Origin: Liquorilactobacillus oeni DSM 19972
GTDB lineage: Bacteria; Bacillota; Bacilli; Lactobacillales; Lactobacillaceae
DNA length: 64,000 nt
Direction: 5' to 3'
Assembly: GCF_001436275.1 (NCBI RefSeq)
Contig: NZ_AZEH01000039.1
Span: 233,032-297,031, forward strand
Shown: piece by piece, positions 29,878 to 40,129 of the stretch
How positions within the stretch are numbered: the stretch's first letter is position 1
Layout of the letters: every line of letters begins with the position of its first letter
Program-made: the position numbers and the translations under genes
Notes under the pieces: generated by a model
Told to the model about the DNA's origin: nothing
Databases searched by the model: none
What the model saw: only the letters and a program-made list of their open reading frames with translations

Positions 29878-30438
29878 TTGAAACACAGCTTGAAAAGGTT
29901 TCGTAAAAAAGCGCATTTAGATTATTGGCTTCCATTAATTTTTTTTGCTTTTATGGCAGCTCTTTTCATGAAAACCTATCTGATTGTCCCTTTGCAGATT
30001 GAAGGCAATTCAATGCAGCCGACATTGTATTCAAAAGAGGAAGCATTGGTGATGAACTTCGGCAAGATTCATCGCTTTGATGTTGTAACAATTAAGATGC
30101 CAGACGGGCAGACATATATTAAACGAGTAATAGGTATGCCTGGAGATGAACTTGAGTATCGCAACGATCAATTATATATCAACGGCAAGGTACGTGAAGA
30201 AAAGTTTTTACGGTCAATTTTGAAAGGAAAGCACTCACCCTACACTTCAGATTTCAAACTGAAGGAGTTGATTGGAACAAGCCGGGTACCGGCAAACGAG
30301 TATTTTGTTTTAGGTGATAATCGAAAGATCAGCAAAGATTCACGAACTTTCGGTCCTGTAAAAGATAATTGGATAAAAGGAAAAGCAATTATCATTTATT
30401 GGCCTATAAATAGGCTGAGGCGGATCGGACACAATTAA
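29878..30438 (+). CDS. lepB: Signal peptidase I
   Basis: A 186-aa membrane protease that removes Sec/Tat signal peptides on the outer face of the membrane. One helix at about residues 15-35 is followed by the catalytic Ser in GNSMQPT (about 44), the catalytic Lys in YIKRVIGMPGD (about 83) and the conserved GDNRKISKDSR. I favour the TTG at 29878, seven bases after AGGAGGA, over the ATG at 29872, which sits against the ribosome site. It is the first of two signal peptidases I in the window and heads a run with rbgA, rnhB and dprA. Confidence 0.92.
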   Translation: MKHSLKRFRKKAHLDYWLPLIFFAFMAALFMKTYLIVPLQIEGNSMQPTLYSKEEALVMNFGKIHRFDVVTIKMPDGQTYIKRVIGMPGDELEYRNDQLYINGKVREEKFLRSILKGKHSPYTSDFKLKELIGTSRVPANEYFVLGDNRKISKDSRTFGPVKDNWIKGKAIIIYWPINRLRRIGHN

Positions 30439-30453
30439 AAGGAGAATAATATT

Positions 30454-31299
30454 ATGGCAGTTATACAATGGTTCCCTGGACATATGGCTAAAGCATTGCG
30501 TCAAGTCAAGGAGAATGTGAAACAGGTTGATATCGTACTCGAACTGGTTGATGCGCGGCTTCCGGAATCTTCTCGAAATCCGCAACTAGTGGAAATTTTG
30601 CAGAATAAGCCCAGTATTATGGTTTTAACGAAGGCGGATTTAGCAGACTCACAGATTACACATCGCTGGGTAAATTATTATGAGGGTAAAAAGCAACCAG
30701 CAATTGCAGTAAATAGTCAAAAGGGAGACCTGCATACCTTAGAGCAAAAAATCTACACAGTTTTAAAAGATAAATTAGAAACCCAACGAAAGAGGGGAAT
30801 CGTTCACAAAAGAATCAAAGCAATGTGTATCGGAATTCCTAATGTTGGCAAATCCACTTTGTTAAATCAATTGTTGAAACGAAGAGCGGCTCAAGTAGGG
30901 AACCGGCCGGGGATTACCAAAGCACAACAGTGGCTTAAAGCAGGTGAAAACCTCTTATTGCTAGATACACCAGGTATTTTATGGCCTAAATTTGAAGATC
31001 CATTAGTGGGGAAAAAATTAGCTTTAACTGGTGCCATCAAAGACACGCTCTATGCAAAAGATGATGTGGCGTTATATATGCTCGAACACTTTATCACAGA
31101 TGCTCCTAAAAAGCTGCAGGAACGGTATAAACTTGAGAACCAAGATCTTGAAGAAAGTTTGCCGGAGCTTTTATTGCTGATTACACAAAAGATTGGCATG
31201 CGAGATGATTACGACCGAGCAAGCGAACGCATGATTTTAGACTGCCGCAGGGGAAAATTGGGCAGATATACTCTTGATCAGGTTCCGCAAGATAGTTAA
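30454..31299 (+). CDS. rbgA: Ribosome biogenesis GTPase RbgA (YlqF)
   Basis: A 281-aa circularly permuted GTPase needed for late 50S assembly. It opens IQWFPGHMAKA, has TKADL (G4) at about residue 62 before the P-loop GIPNVGKSTLLNQL (about 125) and then DTPGI (G3), the permuted order that defines the family. AAAGGAG precedes the ATG. It lies 15 bases after lepB and just before rnhB, as in Bacillus. Confidence 0.96.
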   Translation: MAVIQWFPGHMAKALRQVKENVKQVDIVLELVDARLPESSRNPQLVEILQNKPSIMVLTKADLADSQITHRWVNYYEGKKQPAIAVNSQKGDLHTLEQKIYTVLKDKLETQRKRGIVHKRIKAMCIGIPNVGKSTLLNQLLKRRAAQVGNRPGITKAQQWLKAGENLLLLDTPGILWPKFEDPLVGKKLALTGAIKDTLYAKDDVALYMLEHFITDAPKKLQERYKLENQDLEESLPELLLLITQKIGMRDDYDRASERMILDCRRGKLGRYTLDQVPQDS

Positions 31300-31317
31300 T
31301 TAAGAGAAGATGAACGA

Positions 31318-32088
31318 ATGGTAAATGTTAAATTAACAATTGCAGAAGTTAAAGAAAAATTGACACAAGAACCATCAGCTGCTTTTTTAACCCAGTTAAA
31401 AACTGATTCACGTAAAGGTGTACAACAACAATTAGTATGTTATACAAAAAAAAAGCTGAAAGCCGCACAGCGTGTTAAAGCTTTCAAAAAACGGTTTGAA
31501 TATGAACGAAGTTTTTGGAAACAAGGATATCGGCTTGTTGCGGGAATTGATGAAGTCGGTCGAGGACCGCTGGCAGGACCGGTTGTAGCCGCAGCTGTCA
31601 TTTTACCGCATGATTTCGACTTAATAGAAGTCAATGATTCTAAAACTTTGTCTGTTAGTAAAAGAGAAGAGCTCTATGATAAGATTTTAAATCAGGCGCT
31701 AGCTGTCGCTGTTGGGACAGTCAGTAACCAAATGATTGATCAAATCAATATCTATCAGGCTACCAGAGTTGCTATGCTGCATGCAGTCGAGGCTTTAAGA
31801 ATTCAACCGCAACAGCTGATCATAGATGCAATGCAGATTGACAGCCAACTGCCGCAATTGCGACTTGTTAAAGCAGATTCTAAGAGTATAAGTGTTGCTG
31901 CTGCGAGTATCGTTGCAAAAGTTTGTCGTGACCATCTTATGTCATTTTATGATAGGATTTATCCCGAATACGATTTTAGACATAACGACGGTTATGGGAC
32001 CCCAAAACATTTGCAGGCAGTTGCAAAGTATGGGATTACACCGCTTCATCGGAAAACATTTGAACCGCTTCGTTCACACTTTTTGTAA
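31318..32088 (+). CDS. rnhB: Ribonuclease HII
   Basis: A 256-aa endonuclease that removes ribonucleotides and RNA from RNA-DNA hybrids. The catalytic core has [16 protein letters not shown] with the Asp-Glu pair, NDSKTLS, and a later Asp in IIDAMQID, followed by [18 protein letters not shown] and YGTPKH. A lactobacillar N-terminal extension of about 70 residues precedes the core. It follows rbgA by 18 bases. Confidence 0.96.
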   Translation: MVNVKLTIAEVKEKLTQEPSAAFLTQLKTDSRKGVQQQLVCYTKKKLKAAQRVKAFKKRFEYERSFWKQGYRLVAGIDEVGRGPLAGPVVAAAVILPHDFDLIEVNDSKTLSVSKREELYDKILNQALAVAVGTVSNQMIDQINIYQATRVAMLHAVEALRIQPQQLIIDAMQIDSQLPQLRLVKADSKSISVAAASIVAKVCRDHLMSFYDRIYPEYDFRHNDGYGTPKHLQAVAKYGITPLHRKTFEPLRSHFL

Positions 32089-32154
32089 TAGCTTTTTGCG
32101 GTTATCTTCTCTTTTGCGTAGCTTATCTTAAACAACGCAAAGGAGAGTTTTTTA

Positions 32155-33021
32155 GTGGACGCAAAAGAATTATTCATACGACTTCACCTAAGTAGCATAG
32201 TTGGGACAAGAACGCTTAACCATGTTTACATTTGGATCAAAGACAAGCAACGGATCCCGCAAAAAAGAGAATTGGAAACCATTTTGGGACTTAGTGCTGC
32301 TGCAACCTTTTCTTTTTGGAAAAAATTTTCTTCATCAGAATTTGAACTGATGGTGGATCGAAATTATTATCATAGCCATATTATTACCTTATTTGATAAG
32401 GAATATCCGCCACAGTTACGTGAAATATATGATCCACCGAATGTTTTATTTTGCAGGGGTGACCTTGGGTTACTTAATAAACCCTTGATTTTGGCAATCG
32501 TTGGAGCCCGTCAAAACTCGAATTATGCGCAGACTGTCTTACGTGTTTTGTTGCCAGAAGTTATTTCTTCTGGTATTGTAACCCTTAGCGGTTTAGCAAA
32601 TGGAGTCGACAGTCTTTGCCATCGGCAAACTATTTTTAACGGCGGAAAAACAATAGCGGTTATAGGGAGCGGTTTGGATGTTTTTTATCCAAAGCAGAAT
32701 CGTGAACTGCAACAGCAGATTGCACGCTCCGGTTTGCTGCTGAGTGAATATGGATTAGGAGTGCAGCCTAGAAAATATCATTTTCCAGCCCGCAACCGAA
32801 TTATTGCAGGTCTAGCACAAACAACACTGGTAGTTGAGGCAAAACATCATAGCGGCAGTTTAATTACCGCCAATCTGGCATTGCAAGAAAATCGCAATGT
32901 TTTGGCAGTGCCGGGTCCAATTACTTCTACGCTTTCAGTAGGTACGAATGAACTTATTTTAGCTGGTGCAAAACCGGTACTTAAAGCGCAAGACATTATC
33001 GAAGAATTTCTTAATACTTGA
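32155..33021 (+). CDS. dprA: DNA-processing protein DprA
   Basis: A 288-aa protein that binds incoming single-stranded DNA during transformation and loads RecA. The Rossmann-type domain is clear: IVGARQNSNYAQ, SGLANGVDSLCHR, IAVIGSGLDVFYP, and FPARNRIIAGLAQTTLVVEA. The start is a GTG with AAAGGAGAG upstream. It lies between rnhB and topA, the usual Firmicutes order. Competence itself cannot be inferred from this gene alone. Confidence 0.95.
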   Translation: MDAKELFIRLHLSSIVGTRTLNHVYIWIKDKQRIPQKRELETILGLSAAATFSFWKKFSSSEFELMVDRNYYHSHIITLFDKEYPPQLREIYDPPNVLFCRGDLGLLNKPLILAIVGARQNSNYAQTVLRVLLPEVISSGIVTLSGLANGVDSLCHRQTIFNGGKTIAVIGSGLDVFYPKQNRELQQQIARSGLLLSEYGLGVQPRKYHFPARNRIIAGLAQTTLVVEAKHHSGSLITANLALQENRNVLAVPGPITSTLSVGTNELILAGAKPVLKAQDIIEEFLNT

Positions 33022-33099
33022 CAAAAATGGGCTTAATAGCATAACATTATTACCGATTTTTATCAGTTAAAATGAATTATAATCAAAGGAGTTTGGTCT

Positions 33100-35202
33100 A
33101 TGCCAAAGGTCCAGAAAAAGACAAAAACAAGAAGAAAAACAAAAAAGAATTTGGTGATTGTTGAATCACCTTCAAAAGCTAAAACAATTGAAAAATATTT
33201 AGGCACTCGCTATAAGGTAATGGCCAGTCTAGGACATATTCGTGATCTGCCTAAAAGCAAAATGGGTGTCAATGTTGATGCAGACTATGAACCGCACTAC
33301 ATTTCTATTCGTGGAAAAGGCGATGTAATAAAAGAGCTTAGAAAAGAAGCCAAAAAAGCCCAGCGTGTTTATCTGGCAGCCGATCCTGACCGTGAAGGAG
33401 AAGCAATTGCGTGGCATCTTTCCTATATTCTTGGGCTGGATCCAAAAGATAAAAACCGGGTTGTTTTTAACGAAATTACAAAAGATGCAGTTAAAAATTC
33501 TTTTAAAAATCCGCGTGCAATTGATATGAATCTCGTTGACGCACAACAAGCCCGACGGATTCTTGATCGTCTGGTCGGATACTCAATCAGTCCGCTTTTA
33601 TGGTCTAAGATTAAAAAAGGTTTAAGTGCCGGGCGGGTACAATCGATTGCTCTTAATCTTATTATTAAAAGGGAAAAGGAAATTCGAGCCTTTAAACCGC
33701 AGGAATACTGGACGATTGATTCACAGTTCCAGCATGGCAGAACAAAGTTTGAAGCTGATTTTTATGGAATTAACGGCAAAAAACTCAAATTAAATAATAA
33801 CGAAGAAGTTCAGCAGGTAGTAAAAAGAATAGAACCAAAGAAACCTTTTACTATTACAAAGATCGAAAAGAAGGAACGTAAACGGTTCCCAGCACTGCCG
33901 TTTACTACCAGTACAATGCAACAGACTGCTAATAATACGCTGAATTTTCGGACACAAAAAACAATGATGATTGCTCAGCAGCTTTACGAAGGAATTAATA
34001 TCGGTAAGGGTGGCGTTGCTGGTTTAATCACTTATATGCGTACGGATTCAACGCGAATTTCTGATATTGCTAAGCACGAAGCAGCAGCTTTTATTACAGA
34101 GACTCATGGACCTGAGTATGCAGCAGTCAAACCACGCAAGGGCAAGTTGGCAGAAGGCGCACAGGACGCCCACGAAGCAATTCGGCCTTCTTCAGTAAAC
34201 AGGACTCCAGAATCTTTAAAAGATTTTTTGAGCAGGGATCAATTCAAACTTTATTCTTTAGTCTGGTCACGTTTTGTTGCCAGTCAAATGACCCCGGCGA
34301 TCGTTGATACAATGAGTGTTGACATAGAACAAAATAAGGTCATGTATCGGGCCAGAGGTTCAAAAATGAAATTTCCAGGTTTTACAAAAGTCTATGCTGA
34401 AAGCAAACGCAAGGATAACATTTTGCCGGATTTAGCAACGGGTGAAACAGTCAAGCTGGTACAAAATCAGCCTAATCAGCATTTTACGCTCCCACCCGCA
34501 CGTTATAGCGAAGCTGCCTTAATTAAAACACTGGAAGAAAATGGTGTTGGCCGGCCTTCCACATATGCACCAACCCTTGGAACTATTCAAAAACGCTACT
34601 ATGTTAAACTCACGGCACGCAAGTTCGAGCCTACCGAGTTGGGTGAGATTGTAAATGCTATGATTGAAAAATGTTTTCCAGATATTTTAAATGTTGATTT
34701 TACAGCACAATTAGAAGATCAGCTAGATGAGATTGAAGAGGGAAAACAAGAATGGGTGAAGGTAATTGACCAGTTTTACCATCCTTTTTCAAAAGAAGTC
34801 GAAGAAGCAAATGAACAAATGGCTAAAGTTAAAATTAAGGATGAGCCAGCTGGAATTAATTGTGATATTTGCGGAGCGCCATTAGTAATCAAAATGGGAC
34901 GCTATGGAAAGTTTTATGCATGCAGCCGTTTTCCGGATTGTCGGAATACTAAGCCGATTACAAAAGAAATTGGAGTTGAATGTCCGCAGTGTCACAAAGG
35001 TCAGATTTTGGAACGCAAGTCTAAAAAGAACCGGGTTTTTTATGGATGTTCACGTTATCCAGAATGTGATTTTGTATCTTGGGATAAACCAGTTGGGCGT
35101 AATTGCCCTAAATGCCAGCATTATTTGGTGGAAAAGAAACTTAAAAAAGGTCTTCAAGTCAAGTGCAGCCACTGTGATTATACTGAAGCCATTCAAAAGT
35201 AG
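33100..35202 (+). CDS. topA: DNA topoisomerase I
   Basis: A 700-aa type IA topoisomerase that relaxes negative supercoils. The Toprim domain opens [18 protein letters not shown] and has [13 protein letters not shown]; the active-site Tyr is in [12 protein letters not shown] near residue 310. Three zinc-binding segments end the protein (CDICGAP...CSRFPDC, CPQCHKG...CSRYPEC, CPKCQHY...CSHCDY). It lies between dprA and xerC, the conserved dprA-topA-codV order. Confidence 0.97.
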   Translation: MPKVQKKTKTRRKTKKNLVIVESPSKAKTIEKYLGTRYKVMASLGHIRDLPKSKMGVNVDADYEPHYISIRGKGDVIKELRKEAKKAQRVYLAADPDREGEAIAWHLSYILGLDPKDKNRVVFNEITKDAVKNSFKNPRAIDMNLVDAQQARRILDRLVGYSISPLLWSKIKKGLSAGRVQSIALNLIIKREKEIRAFKPQEYWTIDSQFQHGRTKFEADFYGINGKKLKLNNNEEVQQVVKRIEPKKPFTITKIEKKERKRFPALPFTTSTMQQTANNTLNFRTQKTMMIAQQLYEGINIGKGGVAGLITYMRTDSTRISDIAKHEAAAFITETHGPEYAAVKPRKGKLAEGAQDAHEAIRPSSVNRTPESLKDFLSRDQFKLYSLVWSRFVASQMTPAIVDTMSVDIEQNKVMYRARGSKMKFPGFTKVYAESKRKDNILPDLATGETVKLVQNQPNQHFTLPPARYSEAALIKTLEENGVGRPSTYAPTLGTIQKRYYVKLTARKFEPTELGEIVNAMIEKCFPDILNVDFTAQLEDQLDEIEEGKQEWVKVIDQFYHPFSKEVEEANEQMAKVKIKDEPAGINCDICGAPLVIKMGRYGKFYACSRFPDCRNTKPITKEIGVECPQCHKGQILERKSKKNRVFYGCSRYPECDFVSWDKPVGRNCPKCQHYLVEKKLKKGLQVKCSHCDYTEAIQK

Positions 35203-35314
35203 TCGCTTTCTTTAAATAAAAAACGTTTCTTAGTTCTTTATAAAATTATGCCTAAGATAAGGCGTTCCTCCATTTTTTATGCTAAAGTAGTAGCGTTAAG
35301 ATGGAGGTTTTTTG

Positions 35315-36214
35315 ATGGAGCAAGAATGGCTTAATGATTTTAAACAATATCTTAGTGTGGAACGTCGTTATTCGCCTGATACGCTCAAGGCGTATACTGA
35401 TGATTTGAAAATATTTTGTGGTTTTATTGCAGAAAATGGCGGAGTTTCTTCTTTTAAGAATATTACCCGCTTTGACGTCCACGTTTTTATGAGTTATTTG
35501 TATGATTGTGATTATCAAGCTACTTCAATTGCTAGGATGCTTTCTAGTCTGCGGTCTTTTTACCATTTCCTTGAAAAAAACGGATATGCTGACCATAATC
35601 CCTTTTCTTATGTCCAGCTTAAACGCCATCCGCGCCCCTTACCGCATTTTTTTTATGAAAAAGAGATGAACGCTCTTTTTGAAGCGACTCAAGGAGACGA
35701 ACCGATGCTGATTCGTGATAATGCCTTGCTTGAGGCTCTTTACGATACCGGTATGCGAGTAAGTGAATGTACAGGACTGACAGTCCAGGCTGTTGATATG
35801 GAGATGAAAGCAATGCTTCTTCACGGAAAGGGCAGCAAGGACCGCTATGTTCCCTTTGGAGGATATTGTCAACGCGCTTTGCAGCGGTATTTTACCGTAA
35901 CAAGAACCCCATTGATGGAGAAATATCACAGAGAACATGATGCAGTTTTTATAAATCACTATGGTGATCCGTTAACGACTGCTGGAGTAGCATATATTTT
36001 AAGAAAAATCGTTTCCAGAAGCAGTTTAACAACTCAAATTCATCCACACGAACTGCGGCATACGTTTGCAACCCACATGATGAATAATGGTGCAGATCTG
36101 CGTGCAGTACAGGAGCTTCTGGGACATAGCAGTTTATCAACCACACAAATTTACACACATGTTACTAAAGAGCATCTGCAACGGGATTATCGCAAGTTTT
36201 TCCCACGAGCTTAA
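35315..36214 (+). CDS. xerC: Tyrosine recombinase XerC
   Basis: A 299-aa recombinase that with XerD resolves chromosome dimers at dif. The N-terminal SAM-like DNA-binding domain covers about 1-90; catalytic residues are Arg in TGMRVSE, His and Arg in HPHELRHTFATHM, His in LLGHSSLSTTQIYTHV and its final Tyr. I chose the ATG at 35315 with ATGGAGG upstream. It leads the xerC-hslV-hslU cluster, equivalent to codV-clpQ-clpY of Bacillus; no codY gene follows here. Confidence 0.93.
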   Translation: MEQEWLNDFKQYLSVERRYSPDTLKAYTDDLKIFCGFIAENGGVSSFKNITRFDVHVFMSYLYDCDYQATSIARMLSSLRSFYHFLEKNGYADHNPFSYVQLKRHPRPLPHFFYEKEMNALFEATQGDEPMLIRDNALLEALYDTGMRVSECTGLTVQAVDMEMKAMLLHGKGSKDRYVPFGGYCQRALQRYFTVTRTPLMEKYHREHDAVFINHYGDPLTTAGVAYILRKIVSRSSLTTQIHPHELRHTFATHMMNNGADLRAVQELLGHSSLSTTQIYTHVTKEHLQRDYRKFFPRA

Positions 36215-36263
36215 GAACAGATGACAAACGAAAAACAGTTGAACATTTTAGGAGGAAATAAAG

Positions 36264-36809
36264 ATGGCAGGAATTTCTTTTCACGCAACAACAATTTGTG
36301 CAGTTCGTCATAATGGACATACTGCAATGGCAGGAGACGGACAGGTCACAATGGGTGAAAAAGTAGTGATGAAGGGAACGGCACGTAAAGTTCGCAGAAT
36401 ATATAACAATAAAGTTGTAGTCGGTTTTGCCGGAAGTGTTGCCGATGCCTTTAACCTTGAAGAACGTTTTGAAAAAAAGCTGAATGAATATAGCGGCAAT
36501 TTGCAGCGTGCAGCTGTCGAATTGGCCCAGGAATGGCGCAGTGACCAGACTTTGCAAAAGCTGGAAGCACTTTTAATCGTTATGGATAAGAATGAGTTGT
36601 TGATGGTATCAGGCAGCGGGGAAGTAATTGCTCCTGATGACGAGATACTCGCGATTGGATCTGGTGGAAATTATGCATTGGCGGCAGCTAAAGCAATGAA
36701 GAAGCATTCTGCTGAGATGAGTGCCGTTGAAATTGCCAAAGAAGCGATTGGAATTGCTGGCGATATCGATATTTTTACTAACCATAATATTATTGCTGAA
36801 GAACTTTAA
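36264..36809 (+). CDS. hslV: HslV (ClpQ) proteasome-like peptidase subunit
   Basis: A 181-aa peptidase that forms a double hexamer driven by HslU. Motifs [23 protein letters not shown] and [11 protein letters not shown] are those of the family. The protein begins [12 protein letters not shown], so the Thr that is the N-terminal nucleophile in E. coli lies at residue 9 or 10; a similar extension is found in Bacillus ClpQ, where an N-terminal Ser is used. AGGAGG precedes the ATG. It is followed 26 bases later by hslU. Confidence 0.94.
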   Translation: MAGISFHATTICAVRHNGHTAMAGDGQVTMGEKVVMKGTARKVRRIYNNKVVVGFAGSVADAFNLEERFEKKLNEYSGNLQRAAVELAQEWRSDQTLQKLEALLIVMDKNELLMVSGSGEVIAPDDEILAIGSGGNYALAAAKAMKKHSAEMSAVEIAKEAIGIAGDIDIFTNHNIIAEEL

Positions 36810-36835
36810 AATTGATGTAGGAGGGACTTTGTTAA

Positions 36836-38263
36836 ATGAATCCGATTGATAAAACACCTAAACAAATAGTTAAAGAACTTGATGAATATGTAATCGGGCA
36901 AGATGAAGCTAAAAAGGCAATTGCAGTTGCTTTACGTAACCGTTATCGCAGAATGCAGTTATCCGGGCAGATGCAAGAAGAGATTACGCCCAAAAACGTT
37001 TTAATGATCGGGCCTACTGGGGTCGGGAAAACTGAAATTGCTCGCCGTCTGGCTAAAATCGTACAGGCACCCTTCGTTAAGGTCGAAGCAACAAAGTTTA
37101 CTGAAGTCGGCTATGTTGGACGTGATGTAGAATCAATGGTACGCGACTTAGTAGAAGTTTCATATAAAATAGAAGAAGAAAGTGAATTTAAGCAGGTCCG
37201 CCCCGAAGCAAGCAGAAATGCGGAAAAACAATTAATTAAACTGCTTGTGCCGGCCAAAAGAAAGGAAAAGAAAAAGCAAAATAACGAACAGCAAAACTTT
37301 GTGCAAATGCTGCAGGATTTGCAAAGCGGAAAAATGCCTGCTAACTTTGGTCAAGGACAGCCGGTTGAAGAAGAAGTCACAGACCAGGTACGCGACGAAC
37401 GCTTATCTGTAAGCGAGCAGCTTAAACGCGGTCAATTGGAGAACCAGGAAGTAACGCTTAAGGTTGATGATCCAACCCGTAAGTTTCAAGGACAAAACGG
37501 GATGCTGAACCAAATGGGAATTGATTTGGGAGACGCATTAAGCTCGTTAACGCCAACTAGGAAAGTTGAGCGGACAATGACAGTTGCACAGGCACGTGAA
37601 GCATTAATTAAAAAAGAATCCGAAAAGCTTGTAAATACAGCTGACATCGCTGAACGAGCTTTGAAGCGTGCTGAAAATACCGGAATTATCTTTATTGACG
37701 AAATTGACAAGGTAACTTCTCAATCGCAAAAAAATGCCGGTGAAGTTTCTCGCGAAGGTGTTCAGCGCGATATTCTGCCAATTGTGGAAGGTTCTCAGGT
37801 TCAGACTAAGTATGGGCTAGTTAACACTGATCATATTTTGTTTATTGCTTCAGGTGCCTTTCATGAAAGCAAACCCAGCGATTTGATCGCAGAACTTCAA
37901 GGCCGCTTTCCAATTCGGGTTGAACTGGATGAACTGAAGACTGAGGATTTTGTCCGTATTCTAACAGAGCCTAACAATGCTTTGATTAAGCAATATATTG
38001 CATTGATCGGTACTGATAATATTAAAATTACTTTTACGATAGAAGCAGTTCGCAGAATTTCAGAAATTGCTTATCGTGTAAATCATGAAAATGAAAATAT
38101 AGGGGCTCGCCGTTTGCATACAATTCTTGAAAGACTGTTGGGCGAAATCTTGTTTGAAGGACCGGATATGCAAATGGGAGAAATCACGATCACTGAAGCA
38201 TACGTTAATGATAAAATCGGTGACGTTGCTGCGGATAAGGACCTCAGTCAATATATCTTATAG
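36836..38263 (+). CDS. hslU: HslU (ClpY) ATPase subunit
   Basis: A 475-aa AAA+ unfoldase that feeds proteins to HslV. Walker A is GPTGVGKTE (about residue 61), Walker B IIFIDEIDKV (about 285), and the variable I domain lies between about 115 and 250. The C-terminus ends DLSQYIL, the hydrophobic tail that docks into HslV. GTAGGAGG precedes the ATG. Confidence 0.96.
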   Translation: MNPIDKTPKQIVKELDEYVIGQDEAKKAIAVALRNRYRRMQLSGQMQEEITPKNVLMIGPTGVGKTEIARRLAKIVQAPFVKVEATKFTEVGYVGRDVESMVRDLVEVSYKIEEESEFKQVRPEASRNAEKQLIKLLVPAKRKEKKKQNNEQQNFVQMLQDLQSGKMPANFGQGQPVEEEVTDQVRDERLSVSEQLKRGQLENQEVTLKVDDPTRKFQGQNGMLNQMGIDLGDALSSLTPTRKVERTMTVAQAREALIKKESEKLVNTADIAERALKRAENTGIIFIDEIDKVTSQSQKNAGEVSREGVQRDILPIVEGSQVQTKYGLVNTDHILFIASGAFHESKPSDLIAELQGRFPIRVELDELKTEDFVRILTEPNNALIKQYIALIGTDNIKITFTIEAVRRISEIAYRVNHENENIGARRLHTILERLLGEILFEGPDMQMGEITITEAYVNDKIGDVAADKDLSQYIL

Positions 38264-38305
38264 TATCTAATCTAATGTTAATATGAAAAGCAGGTGTGGT
38301 TAACA

Positions 38306-39184
38306 GTGACAGTTACTCTGGAGAACGAACAACTTAAAGCTGTTTTCACTGAAAACGGAGCAGAAATGGTCAGTCTCTTTGGAAAAGAAAAACGGATTGA
38401 ATATCTCTGGCAAGCCGACCCCAAATTCTGGGGTAGACATGCTCCAGTGCTATTTCCAATCGTTGGTCGTTTAAAAGACGACCACTATCGTTTTGGAGAA
38501 CAATCTTATGAGCTTCATCAGCATGGTTTTGCTCGTGATCAGCAGTTTTCACTTACGAAGAAAACTGCTGAGCTTGTTACTTTCACGTTAAGCTCTTCTG
38601 AAGTTTCAAAAAGCAAATACCCCTTCGATTTTATTTTGCGCGTTACTTACCAGCTATATAGCGATAAGGTTAGCGTCAGTTATAATGTTGAAAATCCATC
38701 TTCAAAGGAGCTTTACTTTTCAATCGGGGGACACCCAGCTTTTAACGTTCCCTTAACCAAAGAAGGAGACTCTTTTGAGAATTATCATGTTGAAATTTTA
38801 CCGTACAAAAAGCGCAAGCAAATTGGATTGGTTGGAAACTATACAGATTTAGCCCATGCACAGATAAAAGATATCGCCCAAATTGCGCTTAGTCGAAAAA
38901 CTTTTTCCAAAGATGCAGTGATTTTGGAGTTGCAAGAAGAACAGACAACTCTCTTGCTGACTAATAAAAAAGAAGACTGCGGTGTCCGTTTGCAAATGGA
39001 AGATGCCCAGTATTGCGGTATTTGGTCTCCATATCCGGCAGATGCACCGTTCGTTTGTCTCGAACCTTGGTGGGGGTTGGCAGATGATTTGACTGCAAGC
39101 GGTAAATTAAGCGAAAAGCAAGCTATCCATGCTCTTCCCGCTTATGCAAAATTTACTGGAAATTATGCTATTACGGTATTTTAG
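38306..39184 (+). CDS. Aldose 1-epimerase family protein (LacX/YeaD-like)
   Basis: A 292-aa galactose-mutarotase fold protein. The family pattern is visible: YLWQADPKFWGRHAPVLFP near the start, HGFARDQQF with a conserved His, GGHPAFNVPL with the second His, and CLEPWWGLAD with the acidic residue. I chose the GTG at 38306, nine bases after AGGTG; an earlier GTG at 38294 is possible. No sugar operon is nearby, so the substrate is unknown. A strong bidirectional terminator follows. Confidence 0.85.
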   Translation: MTVTLENEQLKAVFTENGAEMVSLFGKEKRIEYLWQADPKFWGRHAPVLFPIVGRLKDDHYRFGEQSYELHQHGFARDQQFSLTKKTAELVTFTLSSSEVSKSKYPFDFILRVTYQLYSDKVSVSYNVENPSSKELYFSIGGHPAFNVPLTKEGDSFENYHVEILPYKKRKQIGLVGNYTDLAHAQIKDIAQIALSRKTFSKDAVILELQEEQTTLLLTNKKEDCGVRLQMEDAQYCGIWSPYPADAPFVCLEPWWGLADDLTASGKLSEKQAIHALPAYAKFTGNYAITVF

Positions 39185-39207
39185 TAAGGATTCTTAGCGG
39201 ATCGTTT

Positions 39208-39242
39208 AAAAAAGACTGAGCTCTTGAAAAGCTCAGTCTTTT
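39208..39242. terminator. Bidirectional terminator between the epimerase gene and plsY
   Basis: AAAAGACTGAGCT and AGCTCAGTCTTTT form a 13-bp stem with a short loop, between convergent genes. Confidence 0.85.
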
Positions 39243-39255
39243 AATATTTTAGAAA

Positions 39256-39879
39256 CTACTTTTTTCCTTTTTGATGATGCTTGTAAACTAAACCAAAAGG
39301 AACCAGATTTTCTTTTCCCTTACGAATTCGTTCCAGATTCCCTTTGTGGCGGTAGAAAACGAAAATCGTTAAGATCAGCGCGATCGTTGTCAGAATATAG
39401 TCATGAAAGAAAAATACTGATAACAAGGTAATCAGTGTCATTCCAACCATACTGGCAATACTTACCATGCTTGAAAAATAAAGAGTAGTTAAGAAGATGA
39501 TCCATGCAACTAAGAAAAAAAGCGGGCTATACGCTAGCAGGATCCCCGCACTTGTAGCAACTGCTTTGCCGCCACGAAAACGCGCGAAAAGCGGAAAGAC
39601 ATGACCAATGACTGCCGCACATCCAATGATCAGCACATTGATATGGGAATCAAAAAAATAGGGCTGACAAGCAGCAAGTGTTCCCTTCAGCATATCGGCT
39701 AAAAGAACAACAATCCCTGCTTTTTTGCCTAGAACGCGGAATGTATTGGTTGATCCCATATTACCGCTTCCGTATTGGCGGATATCTTTACCATAAAATA
39801 TCTTGCCGATCCAGACACCAGATGGGATTGATCCTAGAAGATAAGCGATCACCAGCATAATAATTATTGTTGAATCCAC
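39256..39879 (-). CDS. plsY: Glycerol-3-phosphate acyltransferase PlsY
   Basis: A 207-aa membrane enzyme that moves an acyl group from acyl-phosphate to glycerol-3-phosphate, the first step of phospholipid synthesis. Five hydrophobic helices and the three family loops are present: [23 protein letters not shown] and [16 protein letters not shown] chose the GTG at 39879, ten bases after AAAGGAGG, which gives the normal family length; an earlier start would include the ribosome site itself. It is divergent from parE, as in many Firmicutes. Confidence 0.94.
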   Translation of the reverse strand: MDSTIIIMLVIAYLLGSIPSGVWIGKIFYGKDIRQYGSGNMGSTNTFRVLGKKAGIVVLLADMLKGTLAACQPYFFDSHINVLIIGCAAVIGHVFPLFARFRGGKAVATSAGILLAYSPLFFLVAWIIFLTTLYFSSMVSIASMVGMTLITLLSVFFFHDYILTTIALILTIFVFYRHKGNLERIRKGKENLVPFGLVYKHHQKGKK

Positions 39880-39911
39880 CCCAGTGTAACCTCCTTTAAG
39901 TAACACGACTT

Positions 39912-39941
39912 ATTTTAGCACTGTTTTACTTTCAGCTACAA
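39912..39941 (-). promoter_or_regulatory. Predicted promoter of plsY
   Basis: On the minus strand TTGTAG, an 18-base spacer and TAAAAT lie about 35 bases upstream of the plsY start. Confidence 0.4.
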
Positions 39942-40021
39942 TTTTTATTTTATACTTCTAATCGAAATTACAAGCGGGTGCATGGATAACTTTACAGGTA
40001 CTGATTTGATAGGGTATGATA

Positions 40022-40050
40022 TTGATTGGTAATCATATGGACTGTATAGA
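40022..40050 (+). promoter_or_regulatory. Predicted promoter of parE-parC
   Basis: TTGATT, a 17-base spacer and TATAGA lie about 80 bases upstream of parE in the divergent region with plsY. Confidence 0.4.
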
Positions 40051-40129
40051 TAAAGATAACCATATTAAATGCACGGATCTATTAATTATGCAGTGGTGAA
40101 CATATTTAGAAAATCAAAGAGGTTTAAAG

